From the NCBI RefSeq assembly GCF_027596085.1, contig NC_072449.1, forward strand, positions 21,140,334 to 21,204,333: a stretch of 64,000 nucleotides of DNA, given 5' to 3'. The position numbers and the translations under genes were made by a program. Below are positions 27,901-40,649 of the stretch, in pieces. Position 1 is the stretch's first letter. Each line of letters begins with the position of its first letter. The notes under the pieces are model-generated. The model was not told the DNA's origin. It made no database searches and saw nothing but the letters and a program-made list of their open reading frames with translations. Source of the DNA: Anoplopoma fimbria. Taxonomy: Eukaryota > Chordata > Actinopteri > Perciformes > Anoplopomatidae.

Positions 27901-28944
27901 GTCAATTTGAGGCAAAGTGGATTTTTGATTTCATTCATGAGTAATACAATTTGAAACAGGCAACATGCCAGTATTTGATGATTACAGTTTGACGCTGGCT
28001 TTCTATAACACAAAGTGACATGAACTAGCATATACATGACAATTTTAAATGCTGGAAATATAGGTTAGATTAGTTGCTGCAGCAACTTTCAATTTATTAT
28101 TTAATAAACCAATAACTTTAGAGTTGATCAGGCTATTTCCAAAACAACGCATTTGTGTTTATAGCACATAAACACAACTTACCAAACAGCCCCAGCATGT
28201 GAACTGTTAAATGAGTCTACAGGAAGTATCCACAGAAATAAGACATTTTGACGAAGACAACAGAATAACAACCAAAATTGGGCCAATTAATTTAAAAATG
28301 TCTCATATTAATACTACAGGCCTATCAGAACTATGTGGAGGAGCATGGAAAGGAGCCATCACTGCCCGGCATTGACCTTTCCCACAATCAACTCTTTTTC
28401 TTAAACTTTGCTCAGGTATTTGATGAATGTATGGTTGGATTGATTGATTACTTGATCGATGATTTGCTTGATGAGTGATTGGTACTGTATATGGATGGAA
28501 GATTGGAAACAGTGCAGTAAATCGTAAATTATATTGGTCTAATGAAGTATGATGCTAATCTCTGTTATTTTAGGTGTGGTGTGGAACACACCGACCAGAG
28601 CAAGCTGTTAATTCCATTAAAGTAGATGTACACAGTCCGGGGAAATTCAGGTAAATTGAACAGATTGTTTTTTCTGTTACATCAATGTGCCATGTGAGCC
28701 AAAGGGTGGGTAACAAATGACAGTAGTAGCTAACATTTTAAAAACCTTGATACAACGACATGCCTTTGTAAATTTCAATTTCAAGTAACCTTCAGATACA
28801 GCAACTTAAACCCCAACCAACAATCTCCTCGTTGTGTGTTACAGAGTACTGGGCTCCCTTCAGAATTTCCCAGAATTTGCCAGAGCATTCAACTGCAACA
28901 AGGGCAGCCACATGGTCCCTGACAACATTTGCCGTGTGTGGTGA
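6751..28944 (+). CDS. mme: Neprilysin (membrane metalloendopeptidase, M13 family), 22 coding exons
   Basis: Type II membrane zinc endopeptidase that cleaves small peptides outside the cell. The spliced reading frame gives 742 residues (human neprilysin has 750). It has a short basic cytosolic tail, a transmembrane helix at about residues 20-41, then an extracellular M13 domain starting near C49/C54 and containing [12 protein letters not shown]. Catalytic motifs: NAFYS (535-539), HEITH (576-580: zinc ligands H576 and H580, catalytic E577), GENIAD (zinc ligand E639, D643), DVH (H704), R710 and C-terminal CRVW. Several N-glycosylation sequons are present (NES, NET, NFT, NWS, NIS, NFS, NNT). Each aligns with human neprilysin with a constant offset of 7, and similarity is closer to MME than to MMEL1, ECE or Kell as I recall them. 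Splice phases are continuous, with no stop or frameshift. The start at 6751 matches the position of the MDITDIN methionine of human MME; an upstream in-frame start is possible (see 3548). Confidence 0.96.
9070..9175 (-). repeat. Teleost interspersed repeat (family A) fragment
   Basis: Contains TGCTGAGCTAAGCTATCC, TTGGCTGTAGCCTTATA and GCATATTTCCAAACTATTAAA, a diverged copy of the same family as 14820-15770, inside intron 3 of mme. Confidence 0.45.
13750..13843 (+). repeat. Compound (GA)n(GT)n(GA)n microsatellite
   Basis: A GA array to about 13782, a GT array to about 13827, then a short GA array, in mme intron 4. Confidence 0.95.
14820..15770 (-). repeat. Teleost interspersed repeat (family A), split by an insertion
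   Basis: Segments 14820-15060 (AGTAACTTCCTGAGGTCTCTG, then CTAAGCTAAGCTAACCGGCTGCTGG) and about 15664-15770 (ACAGACATGAGAGTGG, CTTCTCATCTAACTCTTACC) are adjacent parts of one familiar teleost repeat. They are separated here by about 600 bp of unrelated sequence. Confidence 0.55.
18631..18661. repeat. Poly(T) tract
   Basis: 31 T in mme intron 4. Confidence 0.9.
18833..19071 (+). repeat. 31-bp direct repeat flanking a poly(A)-rich segment
   Basis: Identical 31-bp blocks at 18833-18863 and 19041-19071 (beginning TGCCACAGTTTGAAGTCC) flank a segment that contains poly(A) at 18867-18899 and TTTGTTTATGTTTTG repeats. Confidence 0.85.
24008..24033 (+). repeat. (CA)n microsatellite
   Basis: About twelve CA units in the mme intron 23181-25337. 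Confidence 0.9.
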
Positions 28945-30800
28945 TCCACAGACCTATGGGATGGGGAAAGTTCTGACATGGGTCGTCCCTGTCCCACTGT
29001 ACCTCACCCCTCTGACTGTTGGAGTCCTCGTAGGGGCTGCAGGGAAGTGGAAGCTCCCCTTAGCTCTTTACAGAATGGACCAGGGCTGGTGGATTGACGC
29101 TGCAGTATGCACTTCCTCCGAGGAAAGCAGTGGACTGTACCCTCACGGACAGGCAGAGCACTGTCTCTCCGACTCTGATACTGTAGTTCATTCAGTCAGC
29201 CTGATTATTCTGCTACTCACTGGATACAATCACTCCTTGTGTTAAATTTTTTTTTTCTATCCATTTTCATCTTGATTTACTCATCATTTGTGAGTCTGCC
29301 AATGTGTGTGAGTGTGTTTCAGTCAAAATACTGTACTTGTCAGGAGAGGGGCGGGCAGACAAATGTGCTCAAATCCACTGACATATGAATACACCACCCA
29401 CTCACTCACACTCATTCACATCTAACAGGGCTGAACCACTGTAATGTATTTGGACTGAGCTGTATGCCTCTCATAAAACCTCAGCTGGTATCAGCCTTCA
29501 TCTATACGCTGATAAGCTTTACAATGCATCTGTAATGTATTCTTTGTTTATATGTATAACTAGATCAGATAAATTATTACAGATAATCTGAATCTTTGCT
29601 GATTAGACCAGTAAGTATTTAACCCTAATCACATATTAAACAATACTGTTTTACATCTAATGATAATGACTTAACTGCAGTTAAAAGGTGGCTGCCGTTC
29701 ATTAGCAGTTTGTCAAATAAACCAAACTTAAATTTTTGCCTTTCAGATGACAGGTTGTCATGAATCATTGAGCTGACAATCGACACCGGATCCTTTTTAT
29801 ACGTTCACTGAGCCTCCTGTGTGTTTCTGCGTGGATGTATGTATCTATGTGTTTTGCGGTCTTTTTAAGTCCTTATGATCGCAGCCTCCTGTTTGTCAAG
29901 CAAATTGGTATGCCTTACATGATCTGCTGTGCTGCTGTTTCTGAGCGTGTGTTTGTGCAGGAGAACAAAGAATAAGAAAGTGTATCATTAAAGCAATAGT
30001 TTGACTATTTCACAAAAAGGCTTCTTTGCTAATCTTGCCGAGAGATGGATGAGAAGGTCGCTACCGCTCTCATGTCTTTGCGCTATAGCCAGCAGACGGT
30101 TAGCTGCTCTGTCCAAAGGTTAAAAAATTGAGTGGTATCAATATTCTCAACTTACTCATGGGCAAAAAGTGAATATGTGTAATTTACAAAATGTTGTAGG
30201 TGTAGCATAAGAGTTTCATTTTGCCTTAATCACATGGAGAGTGTCGTTGACAGATCTTTTGCTGTGATTCTTTAAGACATTGGAGCAAAAAGTCAAATTA
30301 CAGACGATTTTGTGATTAAGCTTTGGAGGGATTTGCTGGAATATAATTAATTTTTCAACAGTACATGCATTTTCCTGAATACAGAAGGTTGAATCAAGAT
30401 AGTGGATCGCAGTTTAGCGTTCATGGTTTTGTGTAGCTTTATTTTTGGAAGGGTAACTGAGGCTGGTTGTTAATTGCAGGAATTTTTGCCTTTGCCTTTT
30501 CTATAGAAATTAGTGAACGATGCGCCATGATCATGTAGACCACTTCTTCAGACAGTATACGACACCATCCATATCCAGCCTTGTTGTTTGCTTGTGTTTT
30601 GTTCCTTTCATTGTTTGTTTAAGCTCTCAGTCCTTGTCACCGCCGCTCACTCCCTCAGGCTTTCTTTCTTCCTGCCTCTCTCTCTGTCACACTCCACCTG
30701 TACTAAGACAGATATACCTCAGTTGCCTGTATTTAGATACTTTATAACAATGACTGATAGTCATCTTGAGGAGCATTTTCTTTCTTTCAAAATAAATATT
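28945..30800 (+). other. Probable mme 3' UTR and downstream region
   Basis: Non-coding sequence follows the stop codon. Canonical AATAAA hexamers occur at 29716-29721 and 30791-30796 and are candidate polyadenylation signals. The human MME 3' UTR is long, so either is plausible. A teleost repeat copy lies inside at 29990-30125. Confidence 0.35.
29990..30125 (+). repeat. Teleost interspersed repeat (family A) fragment
   Basis: AAGCAATAGTTTGACTATTT, then TTGCCGAGAGATGGATGAGA, CGCTCTCATGTCT and CCAGCAGACGGTTAGCTG: the opposite orientation of the family in 14820-15770. Confidence 0.55.
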
Positions 30801-33800
30801 TAAATAGCATGCTGAGGCTGCAGGTGAAGGTTTGTCTATATATTTGTGTGTATATGTGTTGTTTTAGCATCTGAATCAGGCTTTTATATAAATGTCATCT
30901 CTTAAATCTGAAACAAAGACATGTTGAGAACATCCCTTTAATGGCAGACTTAAATTATGCACTGCATAACAGTGTGAGTGCACCTAATGTCTTGGTTCTG
31001 CTGACTTGACGTATTTTTTGTCTGGACTTCAGAGACTTTATATATAGATATTGTGTAGAAATGTTGTGTAGAAGATCTGCAGTATGTCCTTTTTGTTCTT
31101 TACATATAGTGCTGCCTGTGATGTTCATGAAAAGGTTCAACTATAGAGGGACATCCCTACATTCTGTTTCACTCATACAGTATTGACTGATTTAATGTGA
31201 ATATTATGAATATGGGGGTTTAGTTTCATTTTGTAATTTCCATAGGGACAGGAAGGAAAAAAAAAATCCAGATAAGTTAAGTTCATTTAAATGCAGCATT
31301 AGCCCAAACTCTTTCCTCACTAACTGGACCTATAAGCATTGGAGGAGTAGGGCCTAATGTGTGAAGTTAGTCGAAGGCACGATGCAAACAAATGAATGTG
31401 CAATATCTTTATGGCTGCTCCCAAGCTGCCTACTGGTAAATATACACCATGCTGCAATGAACAAGAAAGCAAATTTCCTGGCACGGAAAAGGCTTGTACT
31501 TAGGCTGTAACTGGAGAGGCAGTCAGGGGTGTACAGGGAATAAAAAATACATATGTTTTAAGAAGTTCAGATGTAAAAGAGAGAGCCAAAGAGAATTCTA
31601 ACGAGATGTATAGGGCAGGGATGCCAAGTGGGAGCACCAGAAATATGGCCAAACTTTGTGGCCGATCGGAGAGTGCAGAAGGGGGGCTAAAACCAACACA
31701 CTTGTGCAAATACACTTAAGTAAAGTTGGGAAGTTCTTGAATGACCTTTATTTTATTTATTTGTTAATTTAAAAAAAACATTCTACACCACATTGTTTCA
31801 ACAAGCAGACCAACAGCCTTTTTGGGGGTTTTACTTCACATTCCACAATATGTCCTGATGACCAAAACGACCAACATGGCAAAATCAAATAGGTTGGCTT
31901 ATACAGTCAACTCAGAGTGCATTTCTTAAACCTTTTCCAAATGTTAATTGGCTTATACTTCATTTCATGTACGGTAAGTATAAAAACAAGCCTGTGTTAT
32001 TGTGTGACTCTTTGAGACTCATTCAAGTATTGATTTCAGCTGAATATCAGTTGCAATTGCTTATTTAGATTTTGGCTTCGCTTTTTACCCTCGGTGGCTG
32101 GTAAAACTTCAATAACTGGAGGTTCACACCACCCACTTTCCTCGTGCTCTCACCCTCCTTGTCACCAGCAGCAAAGCTTGCTAACATCACAGCTAACATT
32201 ACAACACCTCAGCATGTTCCTGGGAGGCAGAACAGAGTGTTTGCACTTTGAACACCATAGGCAGCTGAGGGTTTGCCCTGAAGTAACACCAAGCATGGAG
32301 GATGTTGGTAACTTTTAATCTTAATAAAAAACAGAAACATCACTTGACTAAAATCCGATATTTCGGTGGGAAAAAAACAGTATTAACACCTTTGCACTTT
32401 AAACCTTCAATATAGGAAGTCAACAATGTTAGACCTACTTTTGTTTTTGCTCTCGATACAAAGTTCTGCTCCCCTCTGTTGCCCTCTGGTCATAAAACCA
32501 CTCAGTTTTCCTTCATGTGCCCTTTGGGCGACCCTAACAGTGGGTCTAGTGGTATGTGTGTGAGGGGGCGGGCATCTAGCCTCTGGAATGCTTTTCAGTG
32601 TGTGTGTGTGGCAGTTTGTGGTGTCCAAGGTGTATGAAAGGGGAGCACAGCACAATTACATGCATATGTGTGTACACACACCACAAGTGCACATGTACGT
32701 ATACACATATAAACTTGCAAATTCTGCATTTGGATCGTAACTGAGACAGTGTTTCGGGTAATTAGATTGGGCAATGTGCTATCGCACACTTTATTTAAAA
32801 GGGCCTCTTACTGTGAAGTGCAATATCATTGTGCTCTCATTGTTAAAGGCCACTGATCATCATCCGGTCTGATTTTAAAGAGGCTCGATTTTCTGTAAAA
32901 GGTTTTCATTTCTATGGCTTTTTTACCAATACTCTTTCAGGCACTGTTATTAAAGAAAAATAATAACTCTTACCTATGCCCACTTGAAAGTCTCATTGTA
33001 TTTTGTGCTCTTGATTGAATACAAAGGGACTTCTTCTATTTAAAAAAATGTTGGGTTTACTTAGTGAGTGCACAGGCAGCAAAAGTATACAGTACACCTT
33101 TTAAGGTGTTTTAACTGTCTTAACAATTTATGTATTTGAAATAAGAGATACATTGTACACCTAGTGGTTTGCCTGTCAGGTGTGAAATAATCTGAATTGC
33201 AAATGTTGATACTACTACTAGCACGACAGTGAGCTTCAAAATAAGTACATGATATGAATTAAGTCTACCTCTGAAACAAATGCCTATTCCAAATATACAT
33301 ATTACAGTCATGATAAATGATGAACCCTTTCACAATGCTTTCCATTAGTTGCAAACTTGTATCAATCAATTGGTAGTGAAAATCTAGAAACTACAAGTTT
33401 CGCTTGCTATCCCAGAATACACACTGTATATCTCCTGCACGAACCATCACACACTCACTCCATAATTAATGTAAAACAGTGACATCCTGTGGTTGTTCAA
33501 CAGATCTGTGTCGTTCTGCTGAGCCCGTGGGGACTCACTCAAAAGTAGTACCAAGGTTTAAGCCAGCATCACATTTCTTTAAAACAATACATTTCATTTT
33601 GCTCCTTAAATGGCAAATATTAACCAACTGTTGATTTCTCCATTGTTGAATCCCTTTTCTTCTTCACAGGTTAAGCTGCCTGTTGGCTTTTTCGAATGCA
33701 CTCCAAGACACAGGTACTGACAGCTCACTGACACCATTCATAATTTAGCAATCTCGAGCCATTCATGCTCTTCCCCTCACGTTTCGAACAGGCTACAGCA

Positions 33801-35737
33801 TTACACTTGCCTTTTCCTCTTTAACCTATCCCTTACCAAAGGAGAATTAATCCTTCAAATCTGCTAAACCTGTCTAGAAATCCAATCTTGATTAAGGGGT
33901 ATTGTACAGTTACAGAGACTGCAGCCATTAAAGTAACTATTGATCCTCTGTTAGCAGCAGACAGGTGAAAGATCAGTTTCATTACTTTTACATCTTAGCG
34001 CAGACAGTGACACTGTATAGACTATGCAATTCTAATTAACTGCTTCAAGTTTGGGACTGGCATGAAGGTTACAGCACTTAATTGGTTCAGCTGATGTAAC
34101 ACATTTTCGGTGACAATGGGAAATGCCATCTTCTTTGACATGCAGTACTCTGTGAGGCTTCTTTAGGTCAAAGTCTTCATTTGGCTTTCCATTTCGATTC
34201 TCTTGTTAGGCCAAATAAACCATAAGCACAGTAGTTCATTGGCATCTTACACCGTTACACACTGTTGATACACAGATAGAGCTGACGAGTCACTCTAAAA
34301 GAATATCAAAGGAAGGCATAAAGTGCCAGATGTTTGGAAAAACGTGGCTTTTAAAAGAGAGACATGCAATCTCTCTTCTACAGATTTTAATCATGTGACG
34401 AAAGCCTTTTGTACCTGAATCTCCTGACATCTGGACTGGCTGTAATGCTTACATCAAAATGTAGCTGCCGTGTAGTTACACAACACCATCCCATTACTCA
34501 AATTGGGGCTTCTGGCATCTGGATTTATTTTAAGGTTTCATTGATCTCTTTTAAAGCACAGTTGGATCTGGCCTAAAGCTAGTGTTGTAACCAACTTGAG
34601 AATTTCCAATGAGACGGGGAAAGGCATCACATCCACATGCAAGGCCCTCTTTGCAGTCCCAACAAGTTTAGGACCAAAGGAAGGGGTTGTTGCAAGGTCA
34701 CATCTAGAAACACCACTATTACCACTACACTGTGACTGTAACCAATAATGCTACAACTAGTAAAAAATGAAAGAAAACAATCCTATATTTTTATAGCACA
34801 TATTTTATTAAATGTTAATGATTAAAACATTTTAACAAGCTGTAATTGTGCACAAATTACATTTATGATTATTACAACCGTTCATTTTGTAGTTATTTAG
34901 CAGGATTTAAATATCTTAGGATGGAATATCGGTCACACACATTTTCATTCAAGCAACCTGTATGGCAATTAACATGAAATCTAAAAAGAAAACACTGCAT
35001 TAATGTACCACACCTTGAAGATTGCTTCACCATTTGATTAATAATCATCTATTTTGAGCACAGTAATGTGAAATTGATACAGAGAGTGCGCAAGCTGGGA
35101 GGGTTGTGTGTCTTGATGAGTGGCAGTGAGGGGTACTATTTTGCTGTTGTTGACTTTTAAAGATTGGGCATGTTAACAGTGTAAACCAGTCGACCACTTA
35201 CAACAGCAACTTGATGCTTCATAATTACTAGAAGTTAGGTGTGTGCAAGCTTCGTTGTGCATGAGTATGAGTGAGAGTGATTGTATGTGTTAACATGTTT
35301 GCCTGCATGAAAATATGTGTGCAAGTGCTTGTTGGATCACATGTGTTTCTGCTAACCCTGCTGCATTGCTGTGGTTCAAAAAGTTTCCATCTCAACCTCA
35401 TTACACTGTCGCACTGATGGTTGCATCTGGTGCACATGTTCAAGTATAATGCCAAGTATACGTGATAATTTGGCCTGTGCAGGTTTATACAGCTTACACC
35501 TCTTGCTTACTGGGAAGCGGATGTGACACAACCTGCAGTGACGACCAGACAATCTAATTCCCTGTTATTAAATGGAGACTTGAAAATGCTCTTTAAAGCT
35601 GACCACGCTACTATTACAGATTTAAAGGCTCAGTTGTAAAGGCAGGTTATGAGCCGACATGTCGTGGAAAACATAAGTTGCTTTGAGCTGAAATCCAAGT
35701 GTTAAGCTTAATTCAGTTTTAATCTTGAGTTCTGCAG

Positions 35738-35835
35738 TGTCCATCCATCCATTTTCCGTAACCTGCTTATCCAGTTAAGGGTCGCAGGGGTGCTGGAGCC
35801 GATCTCAGCTGTCAATGGGCGAAGGCAGTGTGCCA
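35738..35835. repeat. Teleost CATCCATCCATTTT repeat fragment
   Basis: CCATCCATCCATTTTCCGTA, then AAGGGTCGCAGGGGTGCTGG, AGCCGATCTCAGCTGTCAAT and GGGCGAAGGCAG, a very common fish repeat thought to derive from a non-LTR element end. Confidence 0.6.
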
Positions 35836-36744
35836 AAAGTAAATCAGTTCATCAAGAGTTTACATTTGATGAAACAAATTGTGAGCAAAAAGTCCCCCAA
35901 GGCCATCACTGCACATAATAATTAAAAGTGTTTACAAAAAGTGCAGCTCCCCACTCAGTTTTCCTTCAATTGTTTTTCTCTGCTATGAGAGTGCGGGACT
36001 CCTCGAAATAAAAAAAAGACTTGTGGTAGCCATGGCAACGACATTGCTAGTCCTAACACCCAATAGTTTTGATGCCCAGCAGTGTGACATGAACACACAG
36101 GAGACACAAAAATACAAACACAATATCACACACACTCTCTCTCTCTCACACACACACAGACACACATACAATCAGGTGTGTCCATTCTAATTTTACTTAC
36201 TTACACTATCTGTTTTCCTTTCTACTTCATCTCTGAAAGGCTCTGCTGAGTGAAGTGCAGCAGCCTAAATACACAAAAACTAAAATGGATTACATCTGAC
36301 ATTTGTCATAGCAAATGGTGGGGGTTCTCATTAGGACATCTATTTGAGGGTCGAGTTAAAAAGGCTAAAAGGCCCGCAAACAGTATTGAATAATGTTACT
36401 ATTTTACACGGTAGAACCCCGAAATTATTAACAAAATGTCCCCAAATCAAACTTTAACTCATAAAAAATGCAACTTAATTGTATACTACTTACTGTGTAC
36501 TTCTACTTCAGAGGGAATATTCTAGTACTACATTTAGTAGACAAAATTCAGGATCCCAATGGAAGTGGGATGGAAGTCTATGAGAAAATTACCTGCTTTT
36601 CACATGATTAATTACCTCATTAAACATGGTAAAAATTAGTTTGTAGCATCAATTACTAGTTTCAAGTCTTCTTCAATACAGCATGATGTAATTTAGTAAA
36701 TCATGGTCCCATTTAGATAAAAATTTATCATTTAGCGAAGTATG

Positions 36745-36985
36745 CTTTAGGGCGGGCCTACTGTGAATGACAGGTCGCTGCCGCTACCAGAGCCACAGTA
36801 GTCACTCCCCAGTTGTCCAAATATGGTAACTTCCTTTCACCTGTTGCAAAAATCCAAGATGGCGACGGTCGTAATCTAAGATGGCGAAAGCCAAATCGAC
36901 GAACTCGGGGCTTCAAAACGACAGTCCAAAAGCCAATGGGTGACGTCACGATGACTACGTCCACTTTGGGTGACAAAAACGTTTA
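36745..36985. repeat. GC-rich interspersed repeat with CRE and YY1-like motifs
   Basis: A locally GC-rich block in AT-rich surroundings. It contains AAGATGGCG twice (36858 and 36881 regions), CCAATGGGTGACGTCACG and ACTACGTCCACTTT, which I recognise as parts of a dispersed teleost repeat. Confidence 0.45.
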
Positions 36986-37325
36986 GAATTAGTCTCCCAT
37001 GGGACAAGAATTCCAGTCTCTTGGATTAAAGTCCTTTGTTTGCTTGACACATCCATCACCACTCCCGCCTTACTTAAGCAGACTCTTGCACACTTAATGC
37101 TACATCACATGCGATAAGCGTCCAATAGGTCTCCACGCATCGATTTCCGATGCTAAGTGCCACTGACCAACCGTTGGTATTTGACGAGTTATGTGAGAAC
37201 ATGTTTAAGATCCAGCAGTGTCTGAGTACACCCAATTCAACAGAGCACTCCATGGGGTCCACAGGAACGAACCAAGTGTGAAGGATGTCAGATGTGTGGT
37301 TCTCAAGGTATGCGAAGAACACACA

Positions 37326-37358
37326 GTCAGACAGACAGACAGACAGACAGACAGACAG
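37326..37358 (+). repeat. (CAGA)n microsatellite
   Basis: Eight tetranucleotide units. Confidence 0.9.
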
Positions 37359-38854
37359 GTTTTCTGGAGGCCGAAAGGTTCCTTTTCTTAGATGAAAGAC
37401 AATTATTCATGTCAGAGGAAACTCTCTTCACAGCTAAACATCATTACCACCGGACAATGGAAAATATCTATTTCAATCAATCCATTGCTCACTTTCATTC
37501 CAGCCTTTCCAAAGCCGCCTAAATAGCTGACAGTGCGTATCAAAAAGAAAAGGAATATCAAAACATAGAGATGATCTTTTCGCCCCTTTGTCCCCTGGGA
37601 GGAGAATTTTATTTCTCTGCTGAATTCAATTTCTTCCCCGCACACCTCTTTTCTGCCAAAGAAAGAGAATCAAGATCCATTAGTTAAACAAACACACAAG
37701 CTGGAGCTGCAGTCTTTCTGAATGGTAAGTTTTGAAAAATTAGCAGTTTCACCATCCTAACGTGTTCACATGTTGACATTTATCAACCATTTTCACCTTT
37801 TCTTAATTTGTTAGCATACTTACGCTTACTGGTAGGGAATGTTATTTTGACCTTGTAATGGCGCTGGATGAATTTAAGTGATTACCAAAGTTATTAAAAT
37901 CATGCTGAGGGAGGCATAATGGCCATCCAGTTGTCAAAAATTTCACTCAAATCCACAAATATTAACATTCTATACTCAGAGGAACATGAATGTCTATACA
38001 GGGTTTCACGTCAATCAATAGTTGTTGAGATATTTAATTCTAAATCTGCACACCTACTGATGATATATATTATACATTTTAAAGATGGAATAATTTACCC
38101 AAGCAAAAATGAACACAAAGTAGACAACTGCTGTGCAGCCAACAATCCATCCTATGATCAGCATAACAGGGAAGAGTTTGTTGGACGAAGCTGTCAGAAA
38201 AAAAAAGATAACAAAGTGTTGGGAGTGTGTGGAAAAATGCTTTGAATTATCTGAATATGTGAGACAAATGTGGGTTTCTTACCTTTCTTGGACATTTCAC
38301 CTCTCTCTGCTCTCCTCTTTTTGTTGTAATGGGTGCATTGCCAGGCTCCGTGCTGTGAAGAGTTCACGCTGGCATCCGGCAGGGAAGGGTGGAACAAATC
38401 ATGGGAGCTTGGATTTAAATCCATCCTTAGCCCTCTAAGGTTCCATCTAACTAGCCTTTTTCCCCTTCTTCACAACATTCTCAAAAAACATTGATTTACA
38501 GACAGAAATGTTTTCACTCATCTTTTGGAGGTGAGGCCATTACAGTCACATCCTTTTCTCTGTGGACCTGGTCCCAGCTGTGCTTGGCCCTGTGCTCCTC
38601 TTCCTGGATTCCCCTGGAGGAGCTGTTGCAGCTGGGGCCGGCAACTTTGTCTCTGGGGGGCATACTGGGTGTTCTTCAGTTAGTCTAATACAATGGGTCA
38701 ATATCAGAGCCACAGGAAGTCAAATACAACCTGTTTTAATGAACAGCATCTGATCAAAATTCTATTTTAGGAGCATAGCTGAAATGTTTTGTGTGAATTT
38801 TGGCGTGTCTAGCTAGGTACTGACCTTACTGATACAGAAACCATGCACAACTTT

Positions 38855-39305
38855 AAAAGAATCGTTTGACATTTTCAGAAATGTGCTTATTCTTCCCAAG
38901 ATTTATATAACATCGATACAAATTTTAATGTCTGTAGGATTAATATGAATCTACTTCCAGATAAATTTAACTCACTGTATGAAGACTTGGGGGTTTGTAT
39001 AATCTATACTCAAATCCGTGGAAGTGTAAAAATGTCAAAGGGGGGTTATGAGCAGGCCTCCAGGAATTTGTGACTTCCTGGAGTCTCAGATGGAATAAAG
39101 CTGCAACTTGTCATTTTTTCACTTCCACTGATTTCAATATAGATTTTGTTTTGTGCAGAATAAAGAAATGAGATATGTCATGTTGATAAATTAGATTAAG
39201 AGGTGCTGGGAGAAGGATTTTGTTACATTGGGCAAGCTGGCTGTTTTTAGTCGTTGTGCTCGCAGCTTCATATTTCTCTAAATATCAAACTATTCCTATA
39301 AAGGC
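38855..39305 (+). repeat. Teleost interspersed repeat (family A), long copy
   Basis: It starts with an AATCGTTTGACATTTT-like end, then CATCGATACAAATTTTAATG, TCTGTAGGATTAATATGAAT, GGGGGTTATGAGCAGG and TGACTTCCTGGAGTCTC. It finishes near CAAACTATTCCTATAAAGG, the inverted counterpart of the start. This suggests a near full-length copy with inverted ends. Confidence 0.5.
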
Positions 39306-39824
39306 TAGAAAGAGGGCAGAGGAGAGAAGATGAGATGAGAGGAGCAGTAATTACTCGAGAGACGAGGAGAGAAGAGGGAGAGAGAGATCCAGTGGTCCAG
39401 AAAGTGGAGAGCACAGGAAGAATGAGAGGACAGGAGGGGACGGAAAAGAGAGGGCCACTCATGGTGTAATTGAACACTTGCCATTGACAGTGCCTGCTCC
39501 TGAAAATGACAGCTCTCTTTTTTTTCCTCTAACCCATCTCATCTTTTATAGGCCAGTCTAATTCATCCCTCCTGCTAATTGTACATCTCAGCATGCTTGC
39601 ATATAACCTATCATTAGTATGGTGATATTCAAGAGGTATGGGGTCAAATCGATTGCATTATTGCATGGAATTACCCAATCCCTGCTATCACTGAAAAGTG
39701 TGGCTGTTGATGATTATTCATTATACCAAATGTACCCAGGTTTTTTGTACGAACTGACAAAATGGTTAATGGTCTGCAATTATATGCACTCTCATTCTCA
39801 CATGTATGCACAATGGTAATCCAT

Positions 39825-39985
39825 CTGCCATAAAGGTGCTGGTCTGTCCATCGAGATAAACTTGAGGTTCAGTGTCCTGCTCAAGGACACTTTGAGATGC
39901 AAAGAGGAGTAGGCAAGGATCAATCCGCAAACCTTGCGATTACAGGACGACCTGCTCGACCTCCAGAGCTGCAGCCGCCAGCAGA
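39825..39985 (+). repeat. Teleost tRNA-like/SINE-type repeat (family B)
   Basis: CAGTGTCCTGCTCAAGGACAC, a GGATCAATCCGCAAACCTT stretch and GACCTGCTCGACCTCCAGAG, ending near CAGCCGCC. The same family recurs at 53300-53430 (opposite strand) and 55850-56080. Confidence 0.5.
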
Positions 39986-40348
39986 GTAGGTGCAACAATT
40001 AAAGAAAAGCTCTATACAATAACAAACTAATGTCCTCCTCCCACTACAACATAATCTGTTAAGCCTCCCATGTGGCAGTGATATCTGTATATCAAATGCT
40101 ATTTCCTCATCTTTATTTGTTTGGGTCGACCAGAAATAACCTGCAACTACTGTAATAAAGTAGGTATCCATACCTGTTATCAAGTTCTGGTATGGGTTTG
40201 TATTTTGAGCAAACTGAATCACTTCATTTGTTGAACAACTGTTAGATTGTGTTCTGTTTCATCAACAACAAAAACAGAAAGATAAATGGATATAAAAGTC
40301 ATATTTTTTCTCATTAGGATATTGTGTTATTCTGGCTTCTTTAATCTC

Positions 40349-40350
<2 letters not shown>

Positions 40351-40389
<39 letters not shown>

Positions 40390-40440
40390 TACACTTTATT
40401 TGCATAGCACCTTTTATACAAGAAATGCAACATGTTTTAG
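40351..40440 (-). repeat. (ATT)n tract with a LINE/SINE-like tail
   Basis: The - strand reads AAAGGTGCTATGCAAATAAA followed by ATT repeats (40351-40388). This is typical of L2-type LINE/SINE 3' tails in fish. Confidence 0.4.
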
Positions 40441-40649
40441 CATATAGGAAGATTAACATAGAATAAACATTGGAAAAAACAAAACATCAATGAAGGCAAT
40501 TTGAGACTTATTAAATGTTAAGTCGAAGGTTCGATGCCTTCTGCACCACTGATATTTTGTACCTTGGTGTCTAAAGCCAAATGTTAACAAATTAAAGCTG
40601 TTTATACTTTGAACAGCTGGATTTCCCTCGCTGCGCTGCTATCTTCCGA

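Larger units (their letters stand above)
6710..28944 (+). other. mme: Exon map of mme
   Basis: Exons read from splice signals and protein continuity: 6710-6886 (coding from 6751), 8269-8304, 9400-9561, 19317-19397, 19738-19833, 19926-20044, 20236-20304, 20755-20889, 21494-21595, 21698-21834, 21989-22082, 23052-23180, 25338-25436, 25543-25620, 25842-25945, 26308-26366, 26470-26589, 26945-27078, 27498-27563, 28320-28415, 28574-28650, 28845-28944 (stop TGA 28942-28944). All introns begin GT and end AG. The 36-bp exon 8269-8304 matches the tiny exon at the same place in human MME. The largest intron is 9562-19316 (9.8 kb). The catalytic HEITH lies in 26470-26589, GENIAD in 27498-27563 and the transition-state histidine in 28574-28650. 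Confidence 0.93.
30801..40649. other. Intergenic region between mme and the receptor cluster
   Basis: No gene supported. It contains the repeats listed at 35738, 36745, 37326, 38855, 39825 and 40351, a polypurine tract at 39300-39455 and a GC-richer block at 38330-38680 that I cannot assign. Confidence 0.6.

Noticed and set aside
28832..29245. 137-codon frame at the end of mme
   Set aside because: It overlaps the true last exon in another frame and runs into the 3' UTR.
33645..33716. Exon-like segment with CTTCTTCACAG and a GTACTG donor
   Set aside because: It is only 46 bp, encodes nothing recognisable and has no partner exons nearby.
38330..38680. GC-richer block with open frames such as a DLVPAVLGPVLLFLD segment
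   Set aside because: No known domain, no splice partners, and open in several frames. Left unassigned.
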